64,000 nucleotides of DNA from Punica granatum (taxonomy: Eukaryota; Streptophyta; Magnoliopsida; Myrtales; Lythraceae). Of the stretch, positions 10,997 through 24,600 are shown piece by piece; the first letter of the stretch is position 1, and each line of letters opens with the position of its first letter. The notes below the pieces were generated by a model that made no database searches, was not told the origin of the DNA, and saw only the letters and a list, made by a program, of their open reading frames with translations. The position numbers and the translations under genes were made by a program. Location: NCBI RefSeq assembly GCF_007655135.1, contig NC_045128.1:44504937-44568936 (forward strand), written 5' to 3'.

Positions 10997-12020
10997 GAGT
11001 AAAATGCAATTTGCACGGCCTCAACTTTTGGGTATAGTTACACATTACCCCAACCTTAAAAAAAACTACATTATACCCCCAAACTACTTAGAAATGAGTA
11101 TAATGCATTCTCGGTTTCATTTCTAGCCACTTTTTCAAGAAAAAAAAAGGTCACATGTGACCTTTTTAAGGACAAAATAGTCCAATAACTGATTGAATTA
11201 AAAATAAAAAAGAGAAAATAATTCCTTACATCCTAATCTTTCGAGGCTTTTCAATTCTATCTTATTATTTAATAATTTTCTAAAAATGCCTAACAATTGT
11301 AATGTGTTCCATATGTATCCCATCGTAAAATTTTTCGTGAGAAGACGATTAAAAGAGTGACGTGGCTCCCTTTAATGGGAAAAGACGCCTACGTGTAATA
11401 ATTTGATAGCCCCCTTGTCCACTTTGCTTTCTCGCCCATCCCTTGACCTTCCCTTTCCCTGACTTACACAACTGTCCAGTGGTGTAAAGCTCCGACATTC
11501 GATTGAAGACCCCCGCCTACTCCCCCACCATACCTCAACCACCGGTTAGTCTCTCCAGGTGGTTGCCCTCGAGGACTACATCATCACTCAACACTGGGAG
11601 ATTTAGTCCCTCCTCGTCGACGATCAACGACTTGCGACCACGCATGTGGTGCTTAAGTAAGACTTTTCCGTTGCAAATTAGGAGCTACGGCAACTAATGG
11701 CGGCCGCCGGCAACATGAAGGTTGAAAGAGACATTGGAGAGGGAGGTCTATGAGAGGTCATTGAAGTTGGAAGCAGAGGTCCGCGTAACACAATGGTGCA
11801 GGAGCTGGCTCATGTGCGTGCATATGTACAGAAGCTCACCGCAAATAGGAAAGTCACATGAGATGTGTGTGACTTATTTTAGTTTTAACAGTGACTGAAA
11901 ATAAGATTGAGGGCGTATAATCCTTATTCTTAAATAGGTCGGGGGTATAGTGCAACTTTTTAAAGGTAGGGGTAACGTGCAACAAAACCCAAAGTTGGTG
12001 AGCAAATTGCATCTTACTCG
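10997..12020 (+). mobile_element. Mutator-like element with long imperfect TIRs and a captured gene fragment (Pack-MULE-like)
   Basis: The left ~115 bases (gagtaaaatgcaatttgc... to ...gtataatgcattc) match the reverse complement of the right end (gagtaagatgcaatttgctc... to ...attatacgc) at roughly three quarters of positions. The internal part is more GC-rich than the TIRs and includes an FLX-like coding fragment (11565-11850). No transposase frame was seen, and no convincing 9-bp target duplication was found. Confidence 0.65.
11565..11850 (+). pseudogene. FLX-like (coiled-coil FLC EXPRESSOR family) gene fragment inside the Mutator-like element
   Basis: One frame from 11565 reads ALEDYIITQHWEI, stop, SLLVDDQRLATTHVVLK, stop, DFSVAN, stop, ELRQLMAAAGNMKVERDIGE. 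After small frame shifts it continues with SLKLEAEVRVT-like and QELAHVRAYVQKLTANR segments. From memory this resembles the N-terminal coiled coil of plant FLX/FLX-like proteins, nuclear coiled-coil factors linked to FRIGIDA and flowering time. The three stops (TAG, TAA, TAG) fall where the family commonly has Gln (CAG/CAA). It is non-functional as read. The assignment is by motif memory only. Confidence 0.55.
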
Positions 12021-12924
12021 AGTAAATAAGGAGAGCTCCATTTCCCAAAGGTGGTTAACTATTAAAAAAAAATCAAAATTTGCACATTTTATTAATTTTA
12101 GTACATTTTTTCTTGACATAGAAATATACGAAATATTAATTTGCTAGTAATGTTAGCATGTCATTAATTTTTCGTTAATTTTAATCGAAATTACTAATGT
12201 ATACTTGACAGTACCATGTGGATTATGGTGGTTGGCGAGTGGGTTCCGAATGCTTTTCTTAATAAAATTTATTTTGAAAATTTTAAAAATGAAAAAACAA
12301 AAATCAAAGCCCAAAGATGGAAACCCTATCGAGGAAGAGGGTAAAAGGCCAATGGTTGGGGCTTCGCTGGTGATCACCACAACCTAGTTGGGGTCGGCGG
12401 CAATATATGTTGTCGCTGAGGGTCCCAACTGGGAGGAGTTATGGCCAAGGGCGAGACTTTCACCTTAGGCACCCTTTTCCTCTCTTCGTCGACTTTTTTC
12501 TTTAAGAATTTTGGAATAGGGGCCTCACTGAAGGCTATCATTGCCCATATAAGGTCGTCGGTAACGAGTAACATTGATGGCGACTTGATTAGGGGTTGAT
12601 GGCCACTGGCACGGCCCCCATCGCTGACCAACACCATCCGCTAAGTCTTCCTCCAAATTAGGATTTTTCTTTTTTTTTCATTCTTTATAATATTTTTTTA
12701 TTTTTATTCAAAAAATCCTCCGGACTTGCTTGACTAGCCATTATGAGTTATGTGACTCCATTAAGTACCCATCATTAATGTTGGTTATAATAAATAGAAA
12801 AATTGACAACATGTTAATATTGACTTTAAATTGATAGTTAGTATTTTTTTTTATAAATGAAAAAATTCGTGTTAGAATTGATAAAATATATAAAATATAA
12901 ATTTTTTAGAGATAATTAATCATT
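12021..12924. other. Intergenic, AT-rich with a GC-rich block
   Basis: 12360-12650 is a GC-rich, repeat-like block. The rest is AT-rich. No gene was recognised. Confidence 0.4.
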
Positions 12925-14367
12925 AGGTTAATTTCATCGTATATAGCATGATATTTTGAAAATTTTCATTAATTTTACTATTCAACATGATATTTTGAAA
13001 TTCTTTTACTGTATAGAACGACATCAATTTCCTTCAATTCCTCAGCGAAAAGATGGCAGACGTTTTTTCGGCCACCGTTACATAGCTAGACTATGGGCCC
13101 TACTCGTGCACCATAAAATTTTTTGTGGGTCCCACTAAGGATCCCTCTCCTCTTATTCTCCTTCTCTATTCCCGCCATTGTTGCTGCCGTGGGGAGACCC
13201 CTTGCTAGAGCTTTCCTCCTCTTCTTCCCCTTCTCCATTCTCTAGCTTGCAACCTCTCATGTTTGAGCTTTCATCCTCTCCTAGCCGACCCAAATTCTCG
13301 CCCCGTCAGGGTCGGATCACGCCACGGCCACCGATTCTTCTTAGGCACAGGCTCCTCTGAGATCCTTGACAAGCAGCGGCGACAGTCTCTAGGAGCAAGG
13401 CACATCTCTCTAAGAACAAGGCACATCTCTCTAAGAGCAAGGCACATCACTCTCTCTCTCTGCCATCCCCATCTCCTATTATCCTCATCTTCTTCTTCCC
13501 CATCTCACGCCTCCTTATCTCCTGCCATCGCCATCCCTGACACAATCGTCAACACGTTCTCAATCATTTCATCATCATCTTCTTCTTTTCCTTCTTCTTT
13601 GCTTCCTATTCCGAGTCCCCCTTTCACACACACACACACACATTTACAAATAAACTCTCACAGGTCCTTTTCTTGCTCTTTCATCTCCACGCAATCATCA
13701 CCTTCAACCCCTCTTCTTGTCTCATGGCTGCTATGACGGCTCCTCCGTGGCTCGATTATCTTCGTATATGTCTTTCATCCTTATGGCTGCCATGACCACA
13801 CCTTCTCTCTTTATGTCTCCCCTCTTATTCTTCTTCTCCTCCATATTCTCGCAATTGCTACAATTACATCGAGAACTACTATCTCTGCTACTGTTTAGAG
13901 GAGTTCTCCAGCAGCTGCAATAGCTAAGGGGGCTCGAAGAAGCAGCAAGAAGCAGAGTAGCAAAGGTAGGAAGCCGCAACAACGGTGATGAGTATGACCA
14001 AGCTAAGGAAAATGGGGAGATAATGGCAATGACATGGTGAGACGGGCGATGTAGATGACTGTGGTAGGGATATATATATATATGTGAGTATGATGGGGGT
14101 GGAAATGACTATGATGGGGATGACGATGACTATGATGAGCATAAGGAAAGAGGGTTGAGGAAGATGATGTGTTGAAGATTGAAGAGGAAGGGAAGTGTGT
14201 GTCCCCCCAAAGAAGAAAAAGGAAAGAGATGGTGATTATGAATGACAGTGAAGATGCAAAAGGAATGAGGAAGGGCTGGCCTGTGTGCCATTCTGTGTGT
14301 GAAGAAGAAGAAGAAGATGATGATGAAGATGAACGATGGTGATGACAAAGAAGATGATGATGGCATC

Positions 14368-15840
14368 CAAGGTTGTCAGAATCGCGATTCTACCTAAAAT
14401 CGGTCGAGGATTGTAGAATCGTGAATCGTAAGATTCTACTTATAATTATAAAAAACACACACATATATATATGTAGCATACTTTTCTAAGCAAAAAAAAT
14501 CAATCATTGTTCATTCAAATAAAGACCACAAACCAACAAATCAATAATAAGTTATAAAAATACAAAATATCGTTACAAATTATCGAAATTTAAGGTTCGA
14601 GAGTCCATCCATAGTAACTAGATTCTTCCCTTTTTTTTCACCATTCATTTGGCTACTCGATTTTGTAGTGAATGTGAGTGTAAGAACAATGCGTTATACA
14701 GCAACTGAGAGGGCATAAAACGATTTAATTTCTGCAATTAACACTCATATGGTAAGAAGACGGGAACTAATAGGGACTAAAGAAATCTTCAAGAATGATC
14801 CATGGATCCGAATTCTTTTTTTAAATTATCTCTTTCCTTTTTTCCATCTAAATATAATGTAAACTTTTGTAAACAGTCATCTTTGATAATGATAATTAAT
14901 ATTGATTTATATCTTCAAAATAGCAGCAGCCTATTCGCATAAGGTAATTGATCTTCATCTCCTCATAACAAGAAATTGAGAAATTTAAACAACCAAAGAA
15001 GAACAAGCAAAGGTGTATTCTGATCAAAAACCAAAAACCTCTGTTCAATCATATTCTCAAAATCAATTAAACCCTAAAGAGAATGAAGTTGAACCCTAAG
15101 AACACAACAAAAATCAAACCTTGAACTGGAATTCTTTCAACAGATACTACCCAATAGAAACCAAACTGTAGAAAGTCAAAAGAAAATAATCACACAATCA
15201 CAAGATGACTTCAAGAGATGAGAAGCTACAATCGGGAAGCAGAGTGATGGGCAGGACTTGGGAGCTGAAGCCCGACCAATCAACCAGATCTGTGATTGAT
15301 CTGAAAACCACTGCCATATACGATTCTGCTCCCCTTTCCTATGGAGCTCCTCGAGTGGAATCTTCTACCTCATAAATTTCATGAAACCGGCCCGAAGCAT
15401 TGATTCCCCATAACGAAATGAATAGGCTAGCTCTCTCTCTCAATCGAAGCTCGGACGGTGAAAGCCGTGAAGGTACCTGGTCGAAGAAAGGGTGAAAAGC
15501 CGGTGACTAGGGGACTGGAGTCGTTGATCGAGAGGAAAGGGTGGGACTGGATTGTCCGGAAGAAATGGTGAAAAGCCGATGAAGAAGAAAGGGGAAGGGG
15601 AACAAAAAAAAAAGGAGTTAGGCTTCGGCCCGTGTCTGGGGCTAGACTAGGCTTAGCCCGAGTCTAGGCTGAACCCAGAATCCTAGAATCGGTCCGATTA
15701 TACGATTCCGCGATTCTTGGCCCGATTCAGCACTGATTCTAGGTATTTCGACTCAACCCATAGAATCGGAATTGATTCCCCCCCTCCGAATCGTAGAATC
15801 ATACAATTTTACGATTCGAATCACGATTCTGACAACTATA
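14368..15840. mobile_element. hAT-like non-autonomous element, copy 1, nested
   Basis: It begins caaggttgtcagaatcgcg and ends cacgattctgacaactata, so the termini are inverted. It is flanked by the 8-bp direct repeat atggcatc (14360-14367 and 15841-15848). The terminal ~100 bases at both ends contain many GATTC/GAATC words. The 1473-bp element has no transposase frame. A relative lies at 62123-62863. Confidence 0.75.
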
Positions 15841-16125
15841 ATGGCATCGAGGATAAAGATAGTAGAAGATGAGGAGAAGGCATGGAGAAGAAGAAGAGAG
15901 AGAGAGAGATCTACTTTGCCCTTAGAAAATAGGGGAGAAGGGAATGGACCTCACAAATTGCCCATCTATGCAAAGCTGAGTCAAAAATGTTGACCACCTT
16001 AGCTTTCTGTTTGGCATTTGCAAAAAAAAAATTCACTCCTACTATGCTGTGCAAAAAATTTCAAATAGGGTTATTTGATAAAATTAATACGATATATGTC
16101 GTGTAAATACATATATGTTATGTAA

Positions 16126-16464
16126 GGGGTATTTACCTAAAATGGCTCATGGTTTGCCCGTTTTATCAAATCTATCATATTTTTTTATCAAATCTATCAC
16201 ATAGTTTACTTTTTGCATCAAATTTATCTCGTCGTTATCTTTTCCGTCGACATCTAACGGTCGTGTTGACGTGGCGCCTACGTGGCAAGTGTGGCCCACT
16301 ATCTCTCCATTTGCCACGTCAGCACGACCGTTAGGTATCGACGGAAAAGATAACGCCGTGATAGATTTGATACAAAAAGTAAACCATGTGATAGATTTGA
16401 CAAAAAAAACATATGATAGATTTGACAAAACGGACAAATCATATGTCATTTTAAGTAAATACCC
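16126..16464. mobile_element. Fold-back MITE with ~130-bp TIRs
   Basis: The left half (ggggtatttacctaaaatgg... with atcaaatctatca) is nearly the reverse complement of the right half, with the axis around 16295. The flanks share the 10-bp repeat tgttatgtaa (16116-16125 and 16465-16474). The 339-bp element could form one long hairpin. It lies close to the right end of the 3.6-kb Mutator-like element, so it inserted later. Confidence 0.8.
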
Positions 16465-16721
16465 TGTTATGTAATGAAAATTTTTAAAAAGTCATCTTAT
16501 ATTGTGAAAAATTAACCCTTAATCCTTTTGAAGGGTAGGGGAGAAAGAAGGAAACTGGAATTTCGGGGGTTCTCTTCTCTCTCAAGTCTGAGTCCGAGTT
16601 TGCGAGATCATCATCTATCTGTGAAAGGAATTAGCTAATTCTGCTCATAGACTATCGGCTCTCTTCCGTTGCTTCTCTCATCTAATCTTCGATCCAAGAA
16701 TCAAAGGCAGGCAGCAAAGAA

Positions 16722-18702
<1,981 letters not shown>

Positions 18703-20011
18703 TCTTCTGGTTTTGATCTTCCTCTCCACTTATCATTTATCAAATATATGCCGGCCATTCTAATTCTCTGCTTCTGATGTTTCCTGACATGTCTTTACTC
18801 TGCAGGTGTATGGATATCAATGTCATTGTTGGTTCTGCTGGTGAAGAAGCTTAAAAGTGTTGGGCATTTACATTTTGAAGTCAAGATAACTATATGTTGA
18901 GAGTCTTCAGGTCGCATGTATCAACTCGAGATATTGGTAGATGTGCTCAGCTGAGTAAGGGCTAACTTGTTCCTCATCCCGACATGTTTTTCTGTGTATA
19001 TTGCAGGCACAGGTCCATTTCCAGAGCAGCTCATTCTGGCTAGTGGTTATGCCATCTTTTCATCTTCTGCGTTAAAGATGCCTTCTTTTTTCATATTTTT
19101 TAGGCTGAGTGAACTTGAGGGGTACTCACGCTGACATAATTCGTCAATTGCAGAACATGGAACTTGCGTGAATAACAAAGAACGGATGTTTGGGTACAAA
19201 TATTAATTCAGAATGCCAATTGATATCGTATCATCATCACCACCACTTTTTTGGTTTTCGTCCCTCCTCAGAACGCAAGGCTTCCAAAATAAGTTCCAAT
19301 TTGAGGTTATTGTACTCTTACCGAGAATTTTAGGCTACAATAGGTAAAATATTCACACTTCGCCACGGGTCTAAAAAACTGTCTCAAATGACTATTTCCA
19401 ACTGTCTAAAAATAACGTGTCCGGAGTGTTTGTAGGTCCATGAATTATAAGCTTATCGTCATGTGATAACTATCATTATTATCTTTAATTGAACTTTAGA
19501 AAATTCAAATATTTGAAACACTAACATAAGAAAAGGCTAACAAAAATATAACATGGTAATATTCTTTTTAGTGCGACAACTTGCACTTCATTGCGGGTTT
19601 ATTTTTTATGATACCTAAAAATCATATCTAGATAATTTCTATTTTCCTTTTTATATAATCCAATAAAAAGACACAAAATATATTTATAATTTTATACCAT
19701 CTTTAAAAGTATTCTTTTTTCGTAGACTTATTAAAATTTATAAAACTTCTAGTAACTTTCTAGATATTCTAACATCATGATCATTATTCAATCATTACAA
19801 AAATGTGGAAATTAGAAAGAAAATGAAATATCGGGAGTGAGAAAAAACTCCCCTCTCTCAATCTAAAATTTGAAAAAAGAAAAAGAAATATTGCATATAG
19901 TCTAATTTGTATATCTAGTATTTTCTATACAAACTTCTTCCATTTTTTTTATTTTTTTCTAAATAAAAGTTGAGAAAGAACTAATTTTTAAAAATAACAG
20001 ATACAATCTTA
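18703..20011. other. 3' flank of the ARF gene, then AT-rich spacer
   Basis: 18703-19200 is likely 3' untranslated sequence and contains intron-like CAG acceptors, so alternative 3' exons are possible. 19300-20010 is AT-rich with no recognised feature. Confidence 0.4.
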
Positions 20012-20325
20012 GAGTGCGTTTGGATTGAGAGTTGAGTTGAGTTGAGTTTTGATTTTAATTGATTTGTAATGATTGTATGGTTGAATTATGAGAAAAAATG
20101 TGAAAAATAATAAATAATTGAGAGAAAATAATGATTAAGTAATGATTGTGGAGTTGAATTGTGAAAAAGTAATGAATAGTTAAGAGAATTTAATATTAAA
20201 AATTGAATTGAATGGTTAAAAAATTTAAAAAAATAAAAAAAGTAATGATTGTGATGTTGAATTGAAGATAAGTGGAGTTGAGTTGAGTTGAATTGAATAT
20301 TTTTCCGAAAACAAACACATCCTTA
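20012..20325. mobile_element. MITE (GTGCGTTTGG ends), family A, copy 1
   Basis: It begins agtgcgtttggattgagag, followed by a gttgagttgagttg run, and ends with the inverted counterpart (...gagttgagttgaattg... aacaaacacatcctt). The interior aatgattgtatggttgaatt and ataattgagagaaaataatg recur in the element at 28671-28905, so these are two copies of one family. Confidence 0.65.
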
Positions 20326-20788
20326 ATGATCAAATCATTTAGTCCGACGAGTTGACAGATACGATCACCTTTTTTTTCATTTTTATTTTTCTTTATTTTT
20401 TTAAAATTTCTCCTTTCTTTTTAGTATTTTGGGATCAAATCTAATTAAGATGCTATTTTGATATCCAACCTAATTTAATGTGGTAGGTAATACGGCCAAC
20501 TCATCGGGCCAAATGATCCAACCATTAAGATTATACCCGTCATTTTAAAAAATTCACTCCTTGTCAATTTTTATTTAGAAAAAAATGAAAACAAGATATG
20601 AAAGTAGGTCCGTAGGAACCGATGGGCGAGTGGGGAAATGAAGTCCACTGGCCTGCTGGTCCCTATGGGCCCTACTTTCACATCTCGTATATAGTGTAAT
20701 AAAATAAAGTGAAATGATCATGTTTTTTAAAATAATTAATCATAATAATATAATATAATATGATATAATAATAAAAATTATCATGAGT
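20326..20788. other. AT-rich spacer, no gene seen
   Basis: Poly-T and A-rich tracts are present. No gene was recognised. Confidence 0.4.
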
Positions 20789-20861
20789 GCTCTCGTAGCT
20801 CAGTTGGTTAGAGCACTCATTTAGTAAGTGGGAGGTCTTAGTTTGACTGTCAACGATCTTT
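20789..20861 (+). pseudogene. tRNA-Thr (AGU) pseudogene or tRNA relic
   Basis: The sequence gctctcgtagctcagttgg has an intact D-arm and box A (tagctcagttggttagagca). The anticodon loop ttAGTaa sits on a slightly mispaired stem (ctcat/gtggg). The 3' part has ttagtttgactgtcaacg where a functional tRNA has ttgagttcgactctcaacg, and the acceptor partner cgatctt does not pair with gctctcg. The T-arm is damaged, so a pseudogene is more likely than a working tRNA. Confidence 0.7.
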
Positions 20862-20871
20862 TCATATTTTT

Positions 20872-21201
20872 CCTTCCCGATTATCTCCATGGACCATGGG
20901 CATGCAATTGTTCCAGACCAAAAATCCCAATCAAGAGGAAACGAGAGCAACATTAACTTGCCTTTTATTTTAAAGATTTTTATTTCTCTTCATTTTTTCC
21001 CTTCCCGATTATCTCCATGGACCATGGCCATGCAAATAAATTCAGAACAAAAATCCCAATCAAGAGGAAACGGGAGCAACATTAACTTGCCTTTTATTTT
21101 AAAGATTTTTATTGCTTTTCATTTTTTTCCTTCCCGATTATCTCCATGGACCATGGCCATGCAAATAGTTCTAGAGCAAAAATCCCAATCAAAAGGGGCC
21201 T
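20872..21201 (+). repeat. ~128-bp tandem repeat, about 2.6 copies
   Basis: cttcccgattatctccatgg starts at 20873, 21001 and 21130. Each unit contains the palindrome ccatggaccatgg, a block caaaaatcccaatcaa(g/a)agg and a T-rich end. The array begins just after the tRNA relic. The open frame through it is a by-product of the repeat. Confidence 0.88.
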
Positions 21202-21583
21202 CTCCCACCACACATTCATAGGTCTTACTAATAAATATAATAATAATAATAATAATTATTATTGTTGTTATTATTATTATTTGGGTAAGTAAAAAGTATT
21301 ATCATTAGGTCTTTTGTTGTACAAGAATTTTTAGTTTGTATAAAAATCAAAACTCTTGTATAACAAGAATTTTAATTTTATACTTGACCGATGACTAAAA
21401 TTCATCTACGGAACTCAAAAATTTCCCTTATCATTATGATAATAATCTATTAGAAAATATTAAGACCAACGGAATGGCTTATTTATATTATCAGACAGAA
21501 ACCAACCCGAACCAACTAACAAAACAGCACAGCCTCGGCCAGACCGAGGGGGAGAGGTTCTGGCTCTGGTCTGTTTGGGGGGG

Positions 21584-21631
<48 letters not shown>

Positions 21632-21633
21632 CG
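21202..21633 (+). promoter_or_regulatory. Upstream region and leader of the RSH-like gene with a GA microsatellite
   Basis: AT-rich sequence with an (ATA/TTA)n tract at about 21235-21280, then a (GA)n tract at 21586-21624 that ends ten bases before the chosen ATG at 21634. Changes in its length would alter the leader but not the coding frame. Confidence 0.5.
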
Positions 21634-24600
21634 ATGTGCTCATGCCAGTCTACCACCGTCATGCTTGTCCATGGGTCCTCTAAGCTCCCGCTCCTTGGCC
21701 GCTTCCACCCCCGCCACAATCCTCGCCATCGATTCCGTTGCCTCTTGGACCAGATTGCTCCTTCCTTCTCCGTCTCTTCCTCCGTCAGCTCCGTCGTCTT
21801 CACCTCCGCCAACGTCATCGCCGCCGCTGCCAAGGGATCCGGCTCGCTCCACGGTGCCGTTGCTTCCGCCATCACTCATGTCGCTGTTACCGCTGTCGCC
21901 ATCGCCTCCGGTGCTTGTCTCTCTACTAAGGTCGATTTCCTCTGGCCCAGAGTGGAGGAGCAACCTGGTAAATTCCAATTACTCCGCGACAAACTTCTCG
22001 TTCTTCTTTTTCTGCCAAGGACTCGAGCTTGATCATCAAGTGACTTCTAAATCACTTTTATCCGTGATTGAGTGCGGGTGGTGCTTAGTCTTATGCATGC
22101 GAATTTCTCGTATCAAATCGGTAGCGTAGTTACCAGATGTCTTAACCCAGAGAAACGAGGAGCTGGGAGAAATTATCGGTTCAGTTGCTGACGCTTGGGC
22201 ATTGAAAAGAACCATAAAATAAAATTTGTTTGTTGCTTGAAGGTTCTCTTATGCTTGATGGAGTTGACGTGACCGGCTGCCCAATATTCAACGATTCCAA
22301 GGTTTACCAATCAATACTTGCGATCCGACTTTGATTCGCGCTCTTTCACTTTAAACACCAGTGTCCTACTGCTGTCTGTTAGGGCAGGTTCGGAAGGCCA
22401 TTGCATTTGCCAAGAAAGCCCATCACGGGCAGTTGCGTAGAACAGGAGACCCTTATCTGACCCACTGCATCCACACTGGAAGAATCTTGGCAATGTTGGT
22501 CCCTTCCAGCGGCAGACGAGTATGTATTTTGCTCTTATGCTCTCCCCTGTATCTTTGATCCTTATGTTGCTTCTGGTAGTAATTCCTCCTTAAAACGAGT
22601 CTTTGCCAGGCAGTTGATACAGTTGTGGCCGGGATCCTCCACGATGTGGTCGACGATACATGTGAAAGTTTGCAGAGCATCGAAAAAGAATTTGGTGATG
22701 ATGTAGCAAAACTGGTAGCAGGTGTGTCCAGGTTAAGTTATATCAATCAGGTACTTTTGTAAAGCTGCTTGTTGCAGTTCATTCACTGTCTCTTTTATTC
22801 TATCAGATTCTCTTAATAGTGGTCTTAATCTTACAGCTACTCAGGAGACACCGTCGAGTAAATCTGAGCCAGGGTAACTTTGGTCAGGAGGAGGTATGAC
22901 ATCTAAATATTGTGTTTGTGCTTGTCACCATCATCCTTGATAATCAACGGAAACTGTTACAATGAAGCAACGAACTATACCTGCTCCTTCTCATTTTATT
23001 GCTTACTTCCTTTCCTCCTCTTTCTGTAATGAAGAAAATGGGATGTGTTGTCACCTATTGTGAACAGCCAGATGATCCACATACGAAACTTTGAGATTTC
23101 ATTCCTTAGCATCATCTGAATGAAGAGTGTAGAAATGGATGCAACTCATTACAGCTTTGACATTTTCTTGGTCTTGCCACTGCCAATGATGAACAAACAT
23201 AACGACGCTGATAGTATGCTTTAAAATATCTTTCCTTGGCTCAAGCCAAAAAATGGTGTTAGCTATTGGGAACATCCTACCCATGCAGTCAACTCATGGA
23301 CATCTTTGTGTTGCTCTTGGAGACTCTTATATGCCCTGTCTGATTCTTGCATCTTGCCCTTTCTTCTGTCAGGCAAATAATTTACGAGTTATGCTCCTGG
23401 GCATGGTTGATGATCCACGAGTGGTCCTTATTAAGCTAGCCGATCGTCTTCACAACATGAGAACCATGTATTCGCCTCAAAAAGTTTTTTGTATTAACAG
23501 TGCATTCACTCCCTACAGAGTGGTTTTTCAAGTTTTTGTTTAAAACTTTTATGGTGATTTAAGGCAGCCTTGCTAAATGCCAAGCATTGTCTGGATTCAT
23601 ATGTTATTGTCTGTTTTGCTTCTTGATGATGATTTACCCTGCAGCTATGCTCTGCCATTGCCAAAGGCTCATGCTGTTGCACAGGAGACCTTGGTTATTT
23701 GGTGTTCACTTGCTTCTAGATTGGGCCTCTGGGCAATGAAAGCTGAACTGGAAGATCTCTGTTTTGCAGTTATTCAGGTTTTCTAATAATCATAATGGCT
23801 ATTGTGGTGCGTAATTGTTGGCAACCATCAGAAGATTTAACTATGAATTTGTCATGTGTGCAGCCGCATGTGTTCCGGAAGATGCGAGCTGATCTAGCCT
23901 CCATGTGGAGCCCGACCAACAAAGCAGGAAATCAGAGAAGAATACTAGCAAGAGCCAGCGTTTCACCTTTTGATGAGAACAATGGGTCTATAAATTGCGA
24001 CGGGAGCTTTCCTATGGATGAAAACACAAAAACTATGAAGGCAAGTAGTGCCTTCTTTCTTCTTTGTTTCTCACATTGCTACTTCTGGGTGAAATAGCTG
24101 GTCTGCACACTTCTATTCAGGTGCCGAAGTTTCTGGATGAAATATGCTACTTCTGGATGAAATACTATTTAAAAATTGGAGTAGGAATATTCTTCCGAGA
24201 GAACCATTCTGCTGTTTTTAGTCATTTCATTTTCTCTGCTTATGCTGTCTCCAGCAGAGCACTCATTTGACACATGAAATAAATTCATCAATATTCTTTA
24301 TATAAGAAGTAGCAGTGCATGATAGTTTTTTTTTTGGCTAACTCGGGCTGTCCGGGATTTGCCCGACTAATTCTCCCCGGCGGCGCACGGAATGGGTAAT
24401 CACGCCAAAGGTGCTTTGGTGTCTCCAAGGGGTTTCGAATCCGGGATCGGGTGGATACTTTAGCTCCTCCTTACCGCTAGGCCAAACTCCTTGAAGTTAG
24501 CGGTGCATGATAGTTAGATGCCTTGTTCATGGCATTGCATTGGCTTGCAGGAATTGTTGTAGCAGAGTGCTAAATGCAAATGTGCATCATCACTAAAATC

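Larger units (their letters stand above)
12925..16518. mobile_element. 3.6-kb non-autonomous Mutator-like element hosting two nested insertions
   Basis: The left end aggttaatttcatcgtatat... to ...gaaaattttcatta aligns with the reverse complement of the right end (gggttaatttttcacaatat... to ...aaaattttcatta) over ~48 bases. The flanks carry ttaatcatt (12916-12924) and ttaatcctt (16519-16527), a 9-bp near-match of the length Mutator elements produce. The interior has pyrimidine-rich low-complexity DNA (13140-13720) and a purine-rich stretch (13920-14360), but no transposase. A hAT-like element and a fold-back element are inserted in it. Confidence 0.55.

Noticed and set aside
13263..13736. 157-codon open frame rich in Ser, Pro and His
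   Set aside because: It lies in pyrimidine-rich low-complexity DNA inside a transposon; composition alone explains it.
20789..20861. A working tRNA-Thr gene
   Set aside because: The T-arm and the acceptor stem no longer pair.
20889..21221. 110-codon open frame with repeated MDHGHAI/PWTMAMQ segments
   Set aside because: It is the translation of the 128-bp tandem repeat, with no family resemblance and no promoter signs.
21575..22129. 184-codon frame overlapping the first RSH-like exon
   Set aside because: It is a shadow in another frame that reads through the GA microsatellite; the RSH-like frame is the conserved one.
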